Assembly: GCF_947493875.1 (NCBI RefSeq)
Contig: NZ_CANLSU010000009.1
Location: forward strand, 1-58,462
Direction: 5' to 3'
Source: an uncultured Marinococcus sp.
GTDB taxonomy: Bacteria; Bacillota; Bacilli; Bacillales; Marinococcaceae
Length of the DNA stretch: 58,462 nt
How positions within the stretch are numbered: the first letter of the stretch is position 1; each line of letters begins with the position of its first letter. Under the pieces are notes generated by a model. It was not told the origin of the DNA and did not search any database. It saw nothing but the letters and a program-made list of their open reading frames with translations. The translations under genes were made by a program, and so were the position numbers. Positions 1 to 8,173 of this stretch are shown piece by piece.

Positions 1-83
1 GAAATGCCCTAAATTTGATTCTTTTCTTTGGGGCTCTGGCTTGTCTTTCCTTTTCAAAGAACGATCTGCCGCTCAAAGCGACA
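1..83 (-). other. Leader of an rRNA operon running off the left edge
   Basis: Reading leftwards on the minus strand, this stretch follows two rRNA-type promoters. It carries a boxA-like element (TTCTTTGAAAA on the minus strand, about 51-61) of the kind found in Bacillus rrn leaders. No 16S sequence is reached inside the window, so the operon itself is inferred. Position agrees with the rRNA cluster that follows the salA region in B. subtilis. Confidence 0.65.
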
Positions 84-89
84 ATTAAT

Positions 90-118
90 ATCATACCAAG
101 TAGGTAAATGAAAGTCAA
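90..118 (-). promoter_or_regulatory. rRNA promoter P2
   Basis: Minus strand: -35 TTGACT (113-118), 17-bp spacer, -10 TATGAT (90-95). A second promoter lies about 94 bp upstream with the same GTTGTTGAC context, the tandem layout typical of Bacillus rRNA operons. Confidence 0.75.
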
Positions 119-183
119 CAACTTTTATGAAATTTATTATTTCCGGCTGTTGTTTTTCCGCCTCTCTCGGAAGCGCATGTATA

Positions 184-212
184 AATATATCACCGTGGCT
201 CTAAGCGGTCAA
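184..212 (-). promoter_or_regulatory. rRNA promoter P1
   Basis: Minus strand: -35 TTGACC (207-212), 17-bp spacer, -10 TATATT (184-189). It shares the GTTGTTGAC block with the downstream promoter at 90-118. The rest of 213-380 is AT-rich and holds no gene that I can support; it must contain the promoter of the divergent HAD gene, for which only weak matches are visible. Confidence 0.7.
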
Positions 213-380
213 CAACTTTTTATAATTTCTTTTAAAAAAATGTATAAATAAAGTAATGTGTAATTATCTATTGCTTCCGTTAGCCTCTTATAGGTCTTTT
301 CTTTTTATTCTGATTACTAACTGCTTCGTATTTTATGCTATTCTAGTGGTATGTAATGGAAGAAAGGAGAGAATTGACCG

Positions 381-1238
381 TTGGCCGATATCCACTGGAA
401 TGATAAAGAGTTATTGATTTTCGACCTCGATGGTACTCTATATGAGGATACTGAACACTTTGATTATTACGCTGAACGGCTGGCTGCCTTTATCGCAGAA
501 AAAGAGAGACCTGCATTTTTCTCCGAGTACGAAGCTGTTCAAAACGGCGAGCGGGCTCTGCAGATAGGCACAGCGTATGATGCAGAGAACGACCGTATCC
601 TCTATCTCGACCCGGTCACCGCCCAGCCAGTAAGAGTCGTCAATTGGAGCGGGAAAGAAATGGAACCTTCTGTGTGGGCCGGAGAGTATAAGAACCTTTC
701 TTTTGACTTTGACAAAAAAATAGCTATCGGGGACGGGTGGTGGACTCCCCATGCTACTGCCAGGCATTTCGGTGTTTCGAAAGAAGAAGCCTATGCCGCA
801 TACGTGGAAACAAAAACATATATGTCATCTGAAGCCTTCCAGCTTTCCCAGACTCCTTCGCTTCGATCGGGGCTGCAGTGGCTTCAATCTAATGGAAAGC
901 AGATGGTGTTAGTCACCAATAGCGACGATGAAGACGCAGAATCCATTTTACAGCAGTTAAACCTGCATGATCTGCTTCCTCCCTACACCAGGATTACTTC
1001 TGCAAACAAACCGGCAGAAACGAAGGATCATTACGAACAATTATTGGAAGAGTACCGGGTCAGTCCTCAGGAAACGATGGTCATCGGGGATAACTTAATG
1101 AATGATGTGATGCCCGGCGTTCTGCTTGGAATTGAAGGTATTCATATCAGCCCTTTAGCTGATTCTCCCTCCAAATATATTTATACTGTGCCATCTCTTC
1201 AGCAGCCGATGGAAGAGCTCATTCAATACAACAAATAG
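381..1238 (+). CDS. HAD-superfamily hydrolase
   Basis: A 285-residue protein of the haloacid dehalogenase superfamily, probably a soluble phosphatase; the substrate is unknown. Motif I is DLDGT (residues 15-19), with the nucleophilic and acid/base aspartates. A motif II-like stretch is LVTNSD (about 172-177), and motif IV is VIGDN near 233-237 followed by ND. The start is TTG at 381, preceded by AAAGGAGAG; no ATG fits both the reading frame and that ribosome binding site. It is the only convincing plus-strand gene, transcribed away from the rRNA promoters and convergent with salA/mrp. This gene is not part of the B. subtilis order at this place. Nucleotidase activity is possible but not shown. 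Confidence 0.85.
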   Translation: MADIHWNDKELLIFDLDGTLYEDTEHFDYYAERLAAFIAEKERPAFFSEYEAVQNGERALQIGTAYDAENDRILYLDPVTAQPVRVVNWSGKEMEPSVWAGEYKNLSFDFDKKIAIGDGWWTPHATARHFGVSKEEAYAAYVETKTYMSSEAFQLSQTPSLRSGLQWLQSNGKQMVLVTNSDDEDAESILQQLNLHDLLPPYTRITSANKPAETKDHYEQLLEEYRVSPQETMVIGDNLMNDVMPGVLLGIEGIHISPLADSPSKYIYTVPSLQQPMEELIQYNK

Positions 1239-1240
1239 CA

Positions 1241-1274
1241 AGAAGCCGCCCGCAGATATCTGCGGGCGGCTTCT
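1241..1274. terminator. Bidirectional hairpin between convergent genes
   Basis: A perfect 17-bp palindrome (arms 1241-1257 and 1258-1274) lies 2 bp after the HAD stop and 12 bp from the end of salA/mrp. The U-tracts are poor on both sides, so termination efficiency is uncertain. Confidence 0.6.
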
Positions 1275-1286
1275 GTTTATTGGATG

Positions 1287-2339
1287 CTATTCACTCGGTA
1301 CTTTATTCATAATCGTTGACGCCAATTCATCATAGAGCTCACCGATCGGGTGCTCCGGCTGATAAACAGATGGGGCGAACACACTGTCGTCTTCAAGCGG
1401 CTGACCCAATGGAATGCGGCTGAGAATGCCAACCTTTAACTCGTCAGCCAGACGGTCTGCTCCGCCCTCGCCGAAGACGTATTCCTTCTCACCGCTGCGG
1501 CTTTCATAATAAGCCATGTTTTCAATAATCCCCAATACACGGTGATTGGTTTTAATCGCCATTGCTCCGGCACGGGCAGCCACAAATGCCGCCGTCGGAT
1601 GCGGCGTAGTAACGATGATTTCCTGGCTTTCCGGCAGGGTAGTGTGAACATCGAGTGCCACGTCCCCTGTTCCCGGCGGAAGATCCAACAGCAGGTAATC
1701 AAGGTCGCCCCACTCCACTTCATTAAAGAAGTTATTCAGCATTTTTCCAAGCATTGGGCCTCTCCAGACTACCGGAGCGTTATCCTCCACAAAGAATCCC
1801 ATCGAAATGACTTTAACGCCGAAACGCTCTACCGGATAAATCCGCTCATCCTGTACCTTCGGGCGTTCTTCAATGCCCATCATATCCGGTACACTGAAGC
1901 CGTATATGTCTGCGTCGATAATACCTACCTTTTTTCCGGCACGGGCAAGCGCCACAGCTGTGTTCACTGTAACTGTAGATTTACCGACTCCGCCTTTACC
2001 GCTTGCAATGGTAATAAACTGAGTTTTGTTGTCCTCAGATAAAATTTTCGGTCCTTCTTCTCCTTTTAACCCTCCGGCTTTTTCTACTTCTTCGGGTTCA
2101 AGAGTTTCAAAGCGGAGTCCCACTGAGTCGGCCCCGGCTTCTTTGAGCGTATCCACTACCTGCTGCTGCATCTGCATTTGTTCAGGAGTACCAGTCTTAG
2201 CCAATGCTATTTTTAAACGCACCTTGCTGTCATCTTTCACACTGATACTGCGGATACCGCCGGTTTCAACGATCGGCTTGCCCAGATCAGGATCTTCTAT
2301 GGACTGAAGTGCTTCGCGCACCTGTTCTTCTGTAATCAC
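1287..2339 (-). CDS. salA: Mrp/NBP35-family P-loop ATPase (SalA-like)
   Basis: A 350-residue member of the Mrp/ApbC family, thought to act as an Fe-S cluster carrier or, in B. subtilis (SalA), as a regulator of scoC expression. An N-terminal MIP18/DUF59 domain occupies about residues 1-80. The deviant Walker A motif GKGGVGKST is at about 115-123, and a Walker B-like LLLDLPPGTGD lies further on. The CxxC that binds Fe-S in many Mrp proteins is absent: the equivalent stretch reads ENMAYYESRSGE, as in SalA. I chose GTG at 2339 because AAGGAAGG stands 8 nt before it; an in-frame GTG at 2348 directly abuts that site. The usual B. subtilis neighbours cwlD, gerD, kbaA and pdaB are not present. Confidence 0.9.
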   Translation of the reverse strand: MITEEQVREALQSIEDPDLGKPIVETGGIRSISVKDDSKVRLKIALAKTGTPEQMQMQQQVVDTLKEAGADSVGLRFETLEPEEVEKAGGLKGEEGPKILSEDNKTQFITIASGKGGVGKSTVTVNTAVALARAGKKVGIIDADIYGFSVPDMMGIEERPKVQDERIYPVERFGVKVISMGFFVEDNAPVVWRGPMLGKMLNNFFNEVEWGDLDYLLLDLPPGTGDVALDVHTTLPESQEIIVTTPHPTAAFVAARAGAMAIKTNHRVLGIIENMAYYESRSGEKEYVFGEGGADRLADELKVGILSRIPLGQPLEDDSVFAPSVYQPEHPIGELYDELASTIMNKVPSE

Positions 2340-2396
2340 ATTGCACACCTTCCTTCTCTAGACTATAGCTGTAACTATTGGAAACATTCCTTATCT

Positions 2397-2426
2397 AGCA
2401 TACCGTTTTTAAGAAGCAGATTTCAA
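2397..2426 (-). promoter_or_regulatory. Probable promoter of salA/mrp
   Basis: Minus strand: -35 TTGAAA (2421-2426), 18-bp spacer, -10 TATGCT (2397-2402). It lies between the rpsI terminator and the gene. Confidence 0.45.
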
Positions 2427-2483
2427 ACGTTTACAACTAAAACCCGGCGTTTTTTCTTTACACATAAGCAAACCAGATAAAAA

Positions 2484-2516
2484 GAAAACTCCCTCTGCTG
2501 AATGCAGAAGGAGTTT
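2484..2516 (-). terminator. Terminator of rplM-rpsI
   Basis: Minus-strand hairpin with arms AACTCCTTCTGC and GCAGAGGGAGTT followed by TTCTTTTT. It stands 18 bp after the rpsI stop codon. Confidence 0.8.
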
Positions 2517-2533
2517 TTGGATGAAGAGATGAA

Positions 2534-2926
2534 TTAACGCTTCGAGAACTGTGGCGCACGACGTGCTGATTTGAGACCGTATTTTTTACGTTCTTTCATA
2601 CGTGCGTCACGAGTCAGGTAGCCTTCAGATTTCAGAGTAGGACGGAAATCCGGGTCTACTTTCAGGAGAGCGCGCGCTACTCCGTGACGGATAGCACCAG
2701 CCTGGCCGGTGAAGCCGCCGCCTCTTACAGTTACTTTAATGTCATAAGAACCTTCCGTGCCTGTAGCAGCGAGTGGCTGCTTTACAACAAGCTTCAATGT
2801 TTCAAGATTGAAATACTCGTCGAGTTCACGGTCGTTTACAGTGATTTTTCCATCGCCTGGCTCAAGAAAAACTCTAGCCGATGAGTTTTTCCGGCGTCCA
2901 GTACCGTAATATTGTACTTGTGCCAA
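2534..2926 (-). CDS. rpsI: 30S ribosomal protein S9
   Basis: A 130-residue S9 protein of the small-subunit head. Its extended C-terminal tail ends in the typical QFSKR, which reaches the P-site tRNA. The opening [14 protein letters not shown] and the block [15 protein letters not shown] are characteristic of the family, and the length matches B. subtilis. It follows rplM by 20 bp, as in nearly all bacteria, and a Rho-independent terminator follows. Nothing is unusual in the sequence. Confidence 0.98.
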   Translation of the reverse strand: MAQVQYYGTGRRKNSSARVFLEPGDGKITVNDRELDEYFNLETLKLVVKQPLAATGTEGSYDIKVTVRGGGFTGQAGAIRHGVARALLKVDPDFRPTLKSEGYLTRDARMKERKKYGLKSARRAPQFSKR

Positions 2927-2946
2927 ATGTAGTCCCTCCTTTTATT

Positions 2947-3384
2947 TTAACCGCGCAGTTGCAGTTCTTCTGGTTGTTGTGCCTGGTGATTGTGCTCTGG
3001 GCCTTCGTATACAAATAGCTTCTTGCCTTGCTCACGGCCAAGAGTATTTTTCGGAAGCATGCCTTTAATAGCAATTTCGAGCATTTTTTCTGGTTTCTCA
3101 CGGCGCATGTCGTCTGCGCGTGTAGATCTCAGTCCACCCGGATAACCGCTGTGACGGTGATAATACTTTTGAGAAAGCTTTTTCCCGGTCAAGTGGATTT
3201 TTTCTGCATTAACAATAATCACGTTATCCCCAACGTCGATGTGCGGGGTGTATTGTGGCTTTGTTTTACCGCGAAGGATTGCAGCGACTTCACTGGCAAG
3301 ACGTCCGAGTGTCTGGCCTTGTGCGTCTACTACGTACCATTTGCGTTTTACGTCGCCTGGCTTAGCCATGTATGTCGTACGCAT
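2947..3384 (-). CDS. rplM: 50S ribosomal protein L13
   Basis: A 145-residue L13, an early assembly protein of the large subunit. The start [21 protein letters not shown] matches the Bacillus form, and the conserved [13 protein letters not shown] and [11 protein letters not shown] blocks are present. It is the first gene of the rplM-rpsI operon and has its own promoter and leader. In B. subtilis it directly follows truA; here a 244-residue membrane protein gene is placed between them. In B. subtilis-type bacteria L13 is thought to control the operon through the leader. Confidence 0.98.
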   Translation of the reverse strand: MRTTYMAKPGDVKRKWYVVDAQGQTLGRLASEVAAILRGKTKPQYTPHIDVGDNVIIVNAEKIHLTGKKLSQKYYHRHSGYPGGLRSTRADDMRREKPEKMLEIAIKGMLPKNTLGREQGKKLFVYEGPEHNHQAQQPEELQLRG

Positions 3385-3489
3385 AGTTGTTTCCCTCCTA
3401 AATCAATTCTCTGCCGATTATATCATCGATCACTTGTCTTATTTACGCTCATCATTCCGTATCCCGGGGCAGTGGGACGTGAAATGCCA
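3385..3489 (-). ncRNA. Probable L13 leader RNA
   Basis: About 105 nt of 5' UTR lies between the rplM promoter and start codon. An L13 leader is known at this position in low-GC Gram-positives. CTGCC (near 3470) and GGCAG (near 3411) on the minus strand can pair and enclose most of the leader. Identity rests mainly on position; I did not verify the family consensus. Confidence 0.5.
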
Positions 3490-3495
3490 AATAAC

Positions 3496-3524
3496 ATCGT
3501 ATAATAATAGGGGCCAAATGTCAA
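3496..3524 (-). promoter_or_regulatory. Promoter of rplM-rpsI
   Basis: Minus strand: perfect -35 TTGACA (3519-3524), 17-bp spacer, -10 TACGAT (3496-3501). It uncouples rplM-rpsI from the upstream genes. Confidence 0.75.
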
Positions 3525-3605
3525 TGTTAAAACACCAGGAAACGTTGTTTTTTTGTAATCAATTTTCTTCGGGGCCTAAACGCTTTCAGCTGACCTTAAA
3601 AACCA

Positions 3606-4340
3606 TTAACGGACAGCCAGCCAGAGTACTGTGTACAGTGCACAGCCCACGGCAAAATACCGGAAAGTACTCTTCCGGTGCTGAGGTATTTCCTCCTGCA
3701 TTACTTGATAAATAATACCCCCGGAAATAAACGCATAGATAATTGAGACCCACTCGTCCTTTAAATCAACGGTCAATCCGAAGAGCCAGCCTGCTAAAAC
3801 TCCAGCTACTAAAAGCCAACGGCCAAATTTATCAAAGAGACGATGATTGATGGAGCGCATGCTGATATCTGAGGTTAACAGGTATACCGAAAGGGCAGCG
3901 AAATAAAAGATAGTTTCCTTTGTTGTTCCCATTTGCCCGTGAAGCAGCAGGTAGCCCACGACAACATTAAATAATGTATAAAATATAAGCGGGATTAAAA
4001 AGTAGAGGTTCCCGCTCCGAAGACGATCTCTGACGCTGTCTTCTCTATGAAATGAATGAGCCACCTTTTCCAGCGCATAGGTTAAAAGCAGCCCAGCCAT
4101 GGCCACCAGGTAGGCATCATTATTGACTGTTTCTAAAAAACCAGTGCTGGTCTGGCTGTCGATCTGCTTTTGAGAAGTGCTCAAATTCGGCAGCGTAATA
4201 GAAAACACGTAAGCGATTGCCACTCCACCGGAGACCGAAATCAGCTTACGGCGACTCGCATTGGATATACGGCCCACAAATTTAACCGCCGCATGGACAG
4301 CAGCAAAAACAAGCACGAAAAGAAAACTCACAAACGTCAT
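3606..4340 (-). CDS. Multi-pass membrane protein, possibly ZIP-like
   Basis: A 244-residue protein that I do not recognise with certainty. Hydrophobic segments lie at about residues 1-19, 34-52, 77-93, 112-134, 142-157, 174-190, 197-213 and 225-243, so it probably crosses the membrane seven or eight times. The stretches SVSGGVAIAYVFSITLPNL and IYAFISGGIIYQVMQEEIP resemble ZIP-type metal transporter families, where the second would be the late helix; this is a recalled resemblance only. The start ATG at 4340 follows GGGAG/GAGG. It lies between truA (70 bp upstream) and the rplM promoter, a slot that is empty in B. subtilis. Confidence 0.65.
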   Translation of the reverse strand: MTFVSFLFVLVFAAVHAAVKFVGRISNASRRKLISVSGGVAIAYVFSITLPNLSTSQKQIDSQTSTGFLETVNNDAYLVAMAGLLLTYALEKVAHSFHREDSVRDRLRSGNLYFLIPLIFYTLFNVVVGYLLLHGQMGTTKETIFYFAALSVYLLTSDISMRSINHRLFDKFGRWLLVAGVLAGWLFGLTVDLKDEWVSIIYAFISGGIIYQVMQEEIPQHRKSTFRYFAVGCALYTVLWLAVR

Positions 4341-4410
4341 GACCTCAGCTCCCTTAATTTCCTATCCAATACTATGTTTTAAGTCCGTTCTTTTCAAAGA
4401 TACTTCTCTG

Positions 4411-5148
4411 TCAGTAGTTTACCTTCCAAAGGTACAGCCCGTGGCCGGGAGCGGTATTGCCTGCAGCTGCCCGCTCCTTCGCTTCAATAATGGCTTTCAT
4501 TTCTTCAGGGGAACGGTTTCCCTTCCCTATTTCAAGCAGCGTCCCTACAGCAATACGAATCATATTATACAAAAAGCCTGAGCCGCGGAACGTAAACCAC
4601 AGCTCTTCCCCGTCGAGCGTAACATCTGCTTTGTATACCGTACGGGTTTTTTCCTTCACGTCGGTGTTGGCAGCGCAAAAGGAGGAAAAGTCGTGCTCCC
4701 CTTCAAGGTAGCGGACGGCCTTCTTCACAGCTTCAACGTCCGTAGGATACGGATAATAAAAGGCATGATTCCGCCGGAATACATCCCGCTCCTTACGCAG
4801 CAGCACACAGTACCGGTACTCTTTTTCCACCGCATCAAAACGTGCATGAAAATCCTCATCGGCATAAGCGGAGTGCCAGACATAGATATCTTTTGGCAGG
4901 AACGATTCGAGAGCCTTTCCCCATTTGTGCTCCGGCAGCTGCAGCGGAGAATCAAAATGAAAGACCTGGCCTTTTGCATGCACGCCTGAATCTGTCCTTC
5001 CAGAAGCATGAACGGGCACGTAGACACCTTTATGCATTTTCTGCAGTGCCTCCTCGATTTCTCTCTGAACAGTCCGGCGTCCCGGCTGCACCTGCCAGCC
5101 CTCAAAAAATGTACCATCATACGCCACCGTTGCTTTCACTCTCGGCAT
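4411..5148 (-). CDS. truA: tRNA pseudouridine(38-40) synthase TruA
   Basis: A 245-residue enzyme that converts U38, U39 and U40 of the tRNA anticodon arm to pseudouridine. It opens with VAYDGTFFEGWQVQP. The catalytic aspartate is in GRTDSGVHAKGQV, and the C-terminal part holds the family blocks FRGSGFLYNMIRI and APGHGLYLW. I chose ATG at 5148 (MPRVKATVAYDG) because AAAGGAG stands about 9 nt before it; an upstream in-frame extension is not typical of the family. It follows ecfT by 19 bp and is the last gene of the ecfA1-ecfA2-ecfT-truA unit. Confidence 0.96.
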   Translation of the reverse strand: MPRVKATVAYDGTFFEGWQVQPGRRTVQREIEEALQKMHKGVYVPVHASGRTDSGVHAKGQVFHFDSPLQLPEHKWGKALESFLPKDIYVWHSAYADEDFHARFDAVEKEYRYCVLLRKERDVFRRNHAFYYPYPTDVEAVKKAVRYLEGEHDFSSFCAANTDVKEKTRTVYKADVTLDGEELWFTFRGSGFLYNMIRIAVGTLLEIGKGNRSPEEMKAIIEAKERAAAGNTAPGHGLYLWKVNY

Positions 5149-5167
5149 CGGGCTCTTCTCCTTTCGT

Positions 5168-5965
5168 TTACTGACGTAAAAACAATAAAACAATTCCAAA
5201 TGCTGCGATCAGGACACAGCACAGGGTATCTCTCCATCCCCACACAAGCAGACGAAGCTTGGTCCGTCCTTCTCCTCCATTATAGCCGCGGGCCTCCATC
5301 GCATAGGCCAAGTCTTCCGCCCGGCGGAAGGCACGTACAAATAACGGCACCAGAAGGGAGACAAATGCCTGCATCCTATCCCGCATAGAGCCTTTGTTAA
5401 AATCAGCGCCGCGGGCCGTCTGGGCTTTAATGATTTTTTCTGTTTCCTGAAGCAGTGTAGGAATAAACCGGATCGCAATAGACATCATCATCGCCACGTC
5501 ATAGGCGGGAAACTTAAAGCGCTCGAGCGGGGAAAACATCTGCTCCAATGCATCTGTAAGATCAATCGGACTCGTTGTCAGCGTTAAGAGCGACGTAAAG
5601 TATACGAGCAGCAGCAGACGAAGAGAAATAAACAGTCCCTGGCGGAAGCCTTCCTCATAAAAAGAAAACATGCCGATTGAGAATAGCACCTCCCCTTCCC
5701 TTGTGAAAAATGCATGCAGAAAGAAAGTCAATATTACTAAAATGAATACCGGAAACATGCCTTTGCGAATATACCGAAACGGAACGCCTGAGAGAAAATA
5801 AACGGCTATCGCTGCCGCTCCGAAAAGCGCGTAGCCATTCCAGCTGTTCACGAGAAAAACCGCGATAATCAAAAATAATACGGCAGCAATCTTCGCCCGG
5901 GGATCCATATGATGAAGAAAGGAGCGCCCTGGCAGGTACTGACCGATTATGACATTTTCAAACAT
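5168..5965 (-). CDS. ecfT: ECF transporter transmembrane component EcfT
   Basis: A 265-residue membrane protein that links the two EcfA ATPases to exchangeable substrate-binding S components, giving vitamin and micronutrient uptake. It starts MFENVIIGQYLPGRSFLHH at ATG 5965, overlapping the end of ecfA2 by 8 nt. The preceding in-frame extension is only shadow of ecfA2. Several hydrophobic helices lie in residues 25-135. The coupling-helix motifs are visible as ARGADF and AMEARGYNGG. No S component is encoded nearby, as expected for the shared (group II) module. Confidence 0.95.
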   Translation of the reverse strand: MFENVIIGQYLPGRSFLHHMDPRAKIAAVLFLIIAVFLVNSWNGYALFGAAAIAVYFLSGVPFRYIRKGMFPVFILVILTFFLHAFFTREGEVLFSIGMFSFYEEGFRQGLFISLRLLLLVYFTSLLTLTTSPIDLTDALEQMFSPLERFKFPAYDVAMMMSIAIRFIPTLLQETEKIIKAQTARGADFNKGSMRDRMQAFVSLLVPLFVRAFRRAEDLAYAMEARGYNGGEGRTKLRLLVWGWRDTLCCVLIAAFGIVLLFLRQ

Positions 5966-6833
5966 GCGGCACCTCCCCGTTCTGAACCGCATGCTCCCAG
6001 TAATCGGCAGCTTCTGTTGGAGAAAGCTTATAGTGCGGGAAGCGGATGCCGCTGTCCCGTTCAATCTGCTGAAGCACCTGTACCTGCTCCGGGATATCCA
6101 GATCCATTTCCTGCAGCTTTTCCCGTTGGGCATAAATGGCTTCCGGCTCTCCCTGCATCCTGATCTCTGCATCCTCCATCACATACATGTACTCAGCAAA
6201 TGCGGCCGCCTCCTCCATCTGATGCGTAATCATAATCGTAGTCGGCTGATACGCACGCTGCCAGTCCATAAATAACTCCAAAATTTCTTTTTGCCCCTGG
6301 GGGTCGAGCCCGGCGGTCGGTTCGTCCAGGATAAGAATGTCCGGGCTGGTGGCAAGCACCCCAGCTATTGCTACCCGCCGCATCTGTCCCCCGCTCAGCT
6401 CGAACGGCGAGCGCTCCAGCAGTGTTTCACTGAGTCCCACCTGCTGCAGCAATTCCGGAAGCTTTTTTTGTATCTCTGCAACATCCATTCCCTTGTTTTT
6501 CGGCCCAAATAATAAATCTTTTTCGACGGTTTCCTCGAACAGCTGGTGCTCGGGATACTGAAACACCATCCCTACATGACTCCGCACCGTTTTGACCATT
6601 TTTCGTTTTGTTCTGGATTCCAGCTGGTGCTCCCCTACCGTCACTACACCGGCGGAAGGCTTCAGCAGGCCGTTGATATGCTGTACAAGTGTCGATTTCC
6701 CGGAGCCGGTACGCCCAATGACAGCCGTCACGGAAGAAGAGCGGAAGCGGGCGTTTATATTTTTAAGTGCCAGCGTTTCAAATGGTGTTTTTTTCATGTA
6801 CACATGGCTTACGTTTTGAAAATTTACCTCCAT
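5958..6833 (-). CDS. ecfA2: ECF transporter ATPase EcfA2
   Basis: A 291-residue ABC ATPase of the energy-coupling factor module. Walker A is GRTGSGKST (residues 40-48), the signature ELSGGQMRR lies mid-protein, and Walker B is LILDEPTAGLDP, followed by ITHQMEEA with the switch histidine. I chose ATG at 6833 because AAGGAGAG stands just upstream; an in-frame TTG at 6851 would sit on that site. It begins 4 bp after ecfA1 ends and overlaps ecfT by 8 nt, so the three are translationally coupled. Confidence 0.95.
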   Translation of the reverse strand: MEVNFQNVSHVYMKKTPFETLALKNINARFRSSSVTAVIGRTGSGKSTLVQHINGLLKPSAGVVTVGEHQLESRTKRKMVKTVRSHVGMVFQYPEHQLFEETVEKDLLFGPKNKGMDVAEIQKKLPELLQQVGLSETLLERSPFELSGGQMRRVAIAGVLATSPDILILDEPTAGLDPQGQKEILELFMDWQRAYQPTTIMITHQMEEAAAFAEYMYVMEDAEIRMQGEPEAIYAQREKLQEMDLDIPEQVQVLQQIERDSGIRFPHYKLSPTEAADYWEHAVQNGEVPHV

Positions 6834-6837
6834 GCTG

Positions 6838-7641
6838 CTACTCTCCTTCAACCATTGTACGGAGTGTTCGTATGTCGATCCCCCGCTTCTTTGCTTCCCG
6901 GTAAAGCTGATATTTATACGGAAGAGGCATCCCTTCTGCCTCCATCCACTCCAGCTGGTCCAGAATGCTCGCTGTGGTTACATCTTTTTCGATTTGTCCT
7001 GCTTTCATGAACCAAATACGGTCGGACATGAAGGCTTCTTCGAGATAATGAGTAATCGATACGATGGTGATGCCCGATTCGCGGCACAGCCGGTTCATTG
7101 TTTCCAAAATTTCTTTTCTGCCGTTCGGATCAAGCATCGAGGTGGATTCATCAAACACCATCACCTGCGGACGCAAAGCAAGAATTCCGGCTATCGCTGC
7201 CCGTTGCTTCTGGCCTCCGGACAGACGGTGGGGCTCCATATGTAAAATATGTTCAATGTTTACCCAGCGGCTGACCTCATCAATGCGTTCAAGCATCACT
7301 TCGCGCGGAATTCCGGCGTTTTCCATTCCAAAAGCAATGTCATCACGCACTGTCGGTGCCACAAACTGATGCTCCGGGTTCTGGAAAACCATGCCCACTT
7401 CCCGCCGGATCATTTGCAGAGACTCCTCCTCTGTTGTTTTTTTACCCAGCACAAGAACGGATCCTCCGGTTGGCTGGGACAGGCCGTTAAAGAGACGGGA
7501 GAGGGTCGATTTCCCCGAACCGTTGGCTCCTATAATTGAAAGCCATTCCCCCTGGTGAATCTTTTTATTTAATCCTTTCAACACCTTCTCGCCGCTCTCC
7601 TCGTATTGGTATTCAAGATCCCGGAGCTCAATAATCGCCAT
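6838..7641 (-). CDS. ecfA1: ECF transporter ATPase EcfA1
   Basis: A 267-residue ABC ATPase, partner of EcfA2. Walker A is GANGSGKST (residues 38-46), the signature is LSGGQKQR, and Walker B is VMVFDESTSMLDP. In this protein DEST replaces the DEPT found in EcfA2, as is common in EcfA1. The start ATG at 7641 follows AAAGGGAGGGG. Two tandem terminators separate it from rplQ, so the module probably has its own promoter; only a weak candidate (TACATT with 19-bp spacing) is visible. Confidence 0.95.
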   Translation of the reverse strand: MAIIELRDLEYQYEESGEKVLKGLNKKIHQGEWLSIIGANGSGKSTLSRLFNGLSQPTGGSVLVLGKKTTEEESLQMIRREVGMVFQNPEHQFVAPTVRDDIAFGMENAGIPREVMLERIDEVSRWVNIEHILHMEPHRLSGGQKQRAAIAGILALRPQVMVFDESTSMLDPNGRKEILETMNRLCRESGITIVSITHYLEEAFMSDRIWFMKAGQIEKDVTTASILDQLEWMEAEGMPLPYKYQLYREAKKRGIDIRTLRTMVEGE

Positions 7642-7679
7642 GCCCTCTCCCCTCCCTTTAATGTACGATTTTTGCATAG

Positions 7680-7717
7680 AAAAAAAGCAAGACGCAGTCT
7701 TTACAGACATCGTCCTG
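7680..7717 (-). terminator. Second terminator after rplQ
   Basis: Minus-strand hairpin GCAGGACG...GTCT-gtaa-AGAC...CGTCTTGC with a small internal mismatch, followed by a run of seven T. It closes the ribosomal protein cluster before ecfA1. Confidence 0.8.
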
Positions 7718-7757
7718 CCTCTTTTACATGTAACCTTCATTTGCAAATGAAAGAAAT

Positions 7758-7785
7758 GTATAAACGAGGGCTTCCCGTTTATACA
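7758..7785 (-). terminator. First terminator after rplQ, containing the stop codon
   Basis: Perfect 10-bp stem TGTATAAACG / CGTTTATACA with an 8-nt loop, followed by TTTCTTTC on the minus strand. The TAA stop of rplQ lies inside the 5' arm. Confidence 0.7.
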
Positions 7786-8138
7786 AGTTCGATGATAGCC
7801 ATTTCAGCAGCGTCCCCACGACGCGGTCCGAGTTTCAGTACGCGCGTGTACCCGCCTTGACGGTCTTCGTAACGAGGACCGATTTCAGAGAACAGCTTCT
7901 GAACAGCATCCTGGCCTTCTTCGTTAGCTGTTTCCTTGCGAACAAATGCAGCTGCCTGACGGCGGGCGTGCAAATCTCCACGTTTTCCGAGAGTAATAAT
8001 TTTTTCTGCGATCGGCTGTACTTCCTTCGCTTTTGCGTGAGTTGTTTCAATCCGGCCGTTAATAATAAGGTCGGTAGTCAAATCACGAAAGAGCGCTTTT
8101 CTTGCCGATGTGTCGCGTCCAAGCTTTGAGTATGGCAT
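7779..8138 (-). CDS. rplQ: 50S ribosomal protein L17
   Basis: A 119-residue L17, located near the peptide exit tunnel. It has the usual start [19 protein letters not shown] and the conserved C-terminal [22 protein letters not shown]. Length matches B. subtilis. It is the last gene of the S10-spc-alpha cluster, 35 bp after rpoA, and two terminators follow at once. Confidence 0.98.
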   Translation of the reverse strand: MPYSKLGRDTSARKALFRDLTTDLIINGRIETTHAKAKEVQPIAEKIITLGKRGDLHARRQAAAFVRKETANEEGQDAVQKLFSEIGPRYEDRQGGYTRVLKLGPRRGDAAEMAIIELV

Positions 8139-8173
8139 TACAATTCCCTCCTTTGGTCAAAAAATATTTATGA

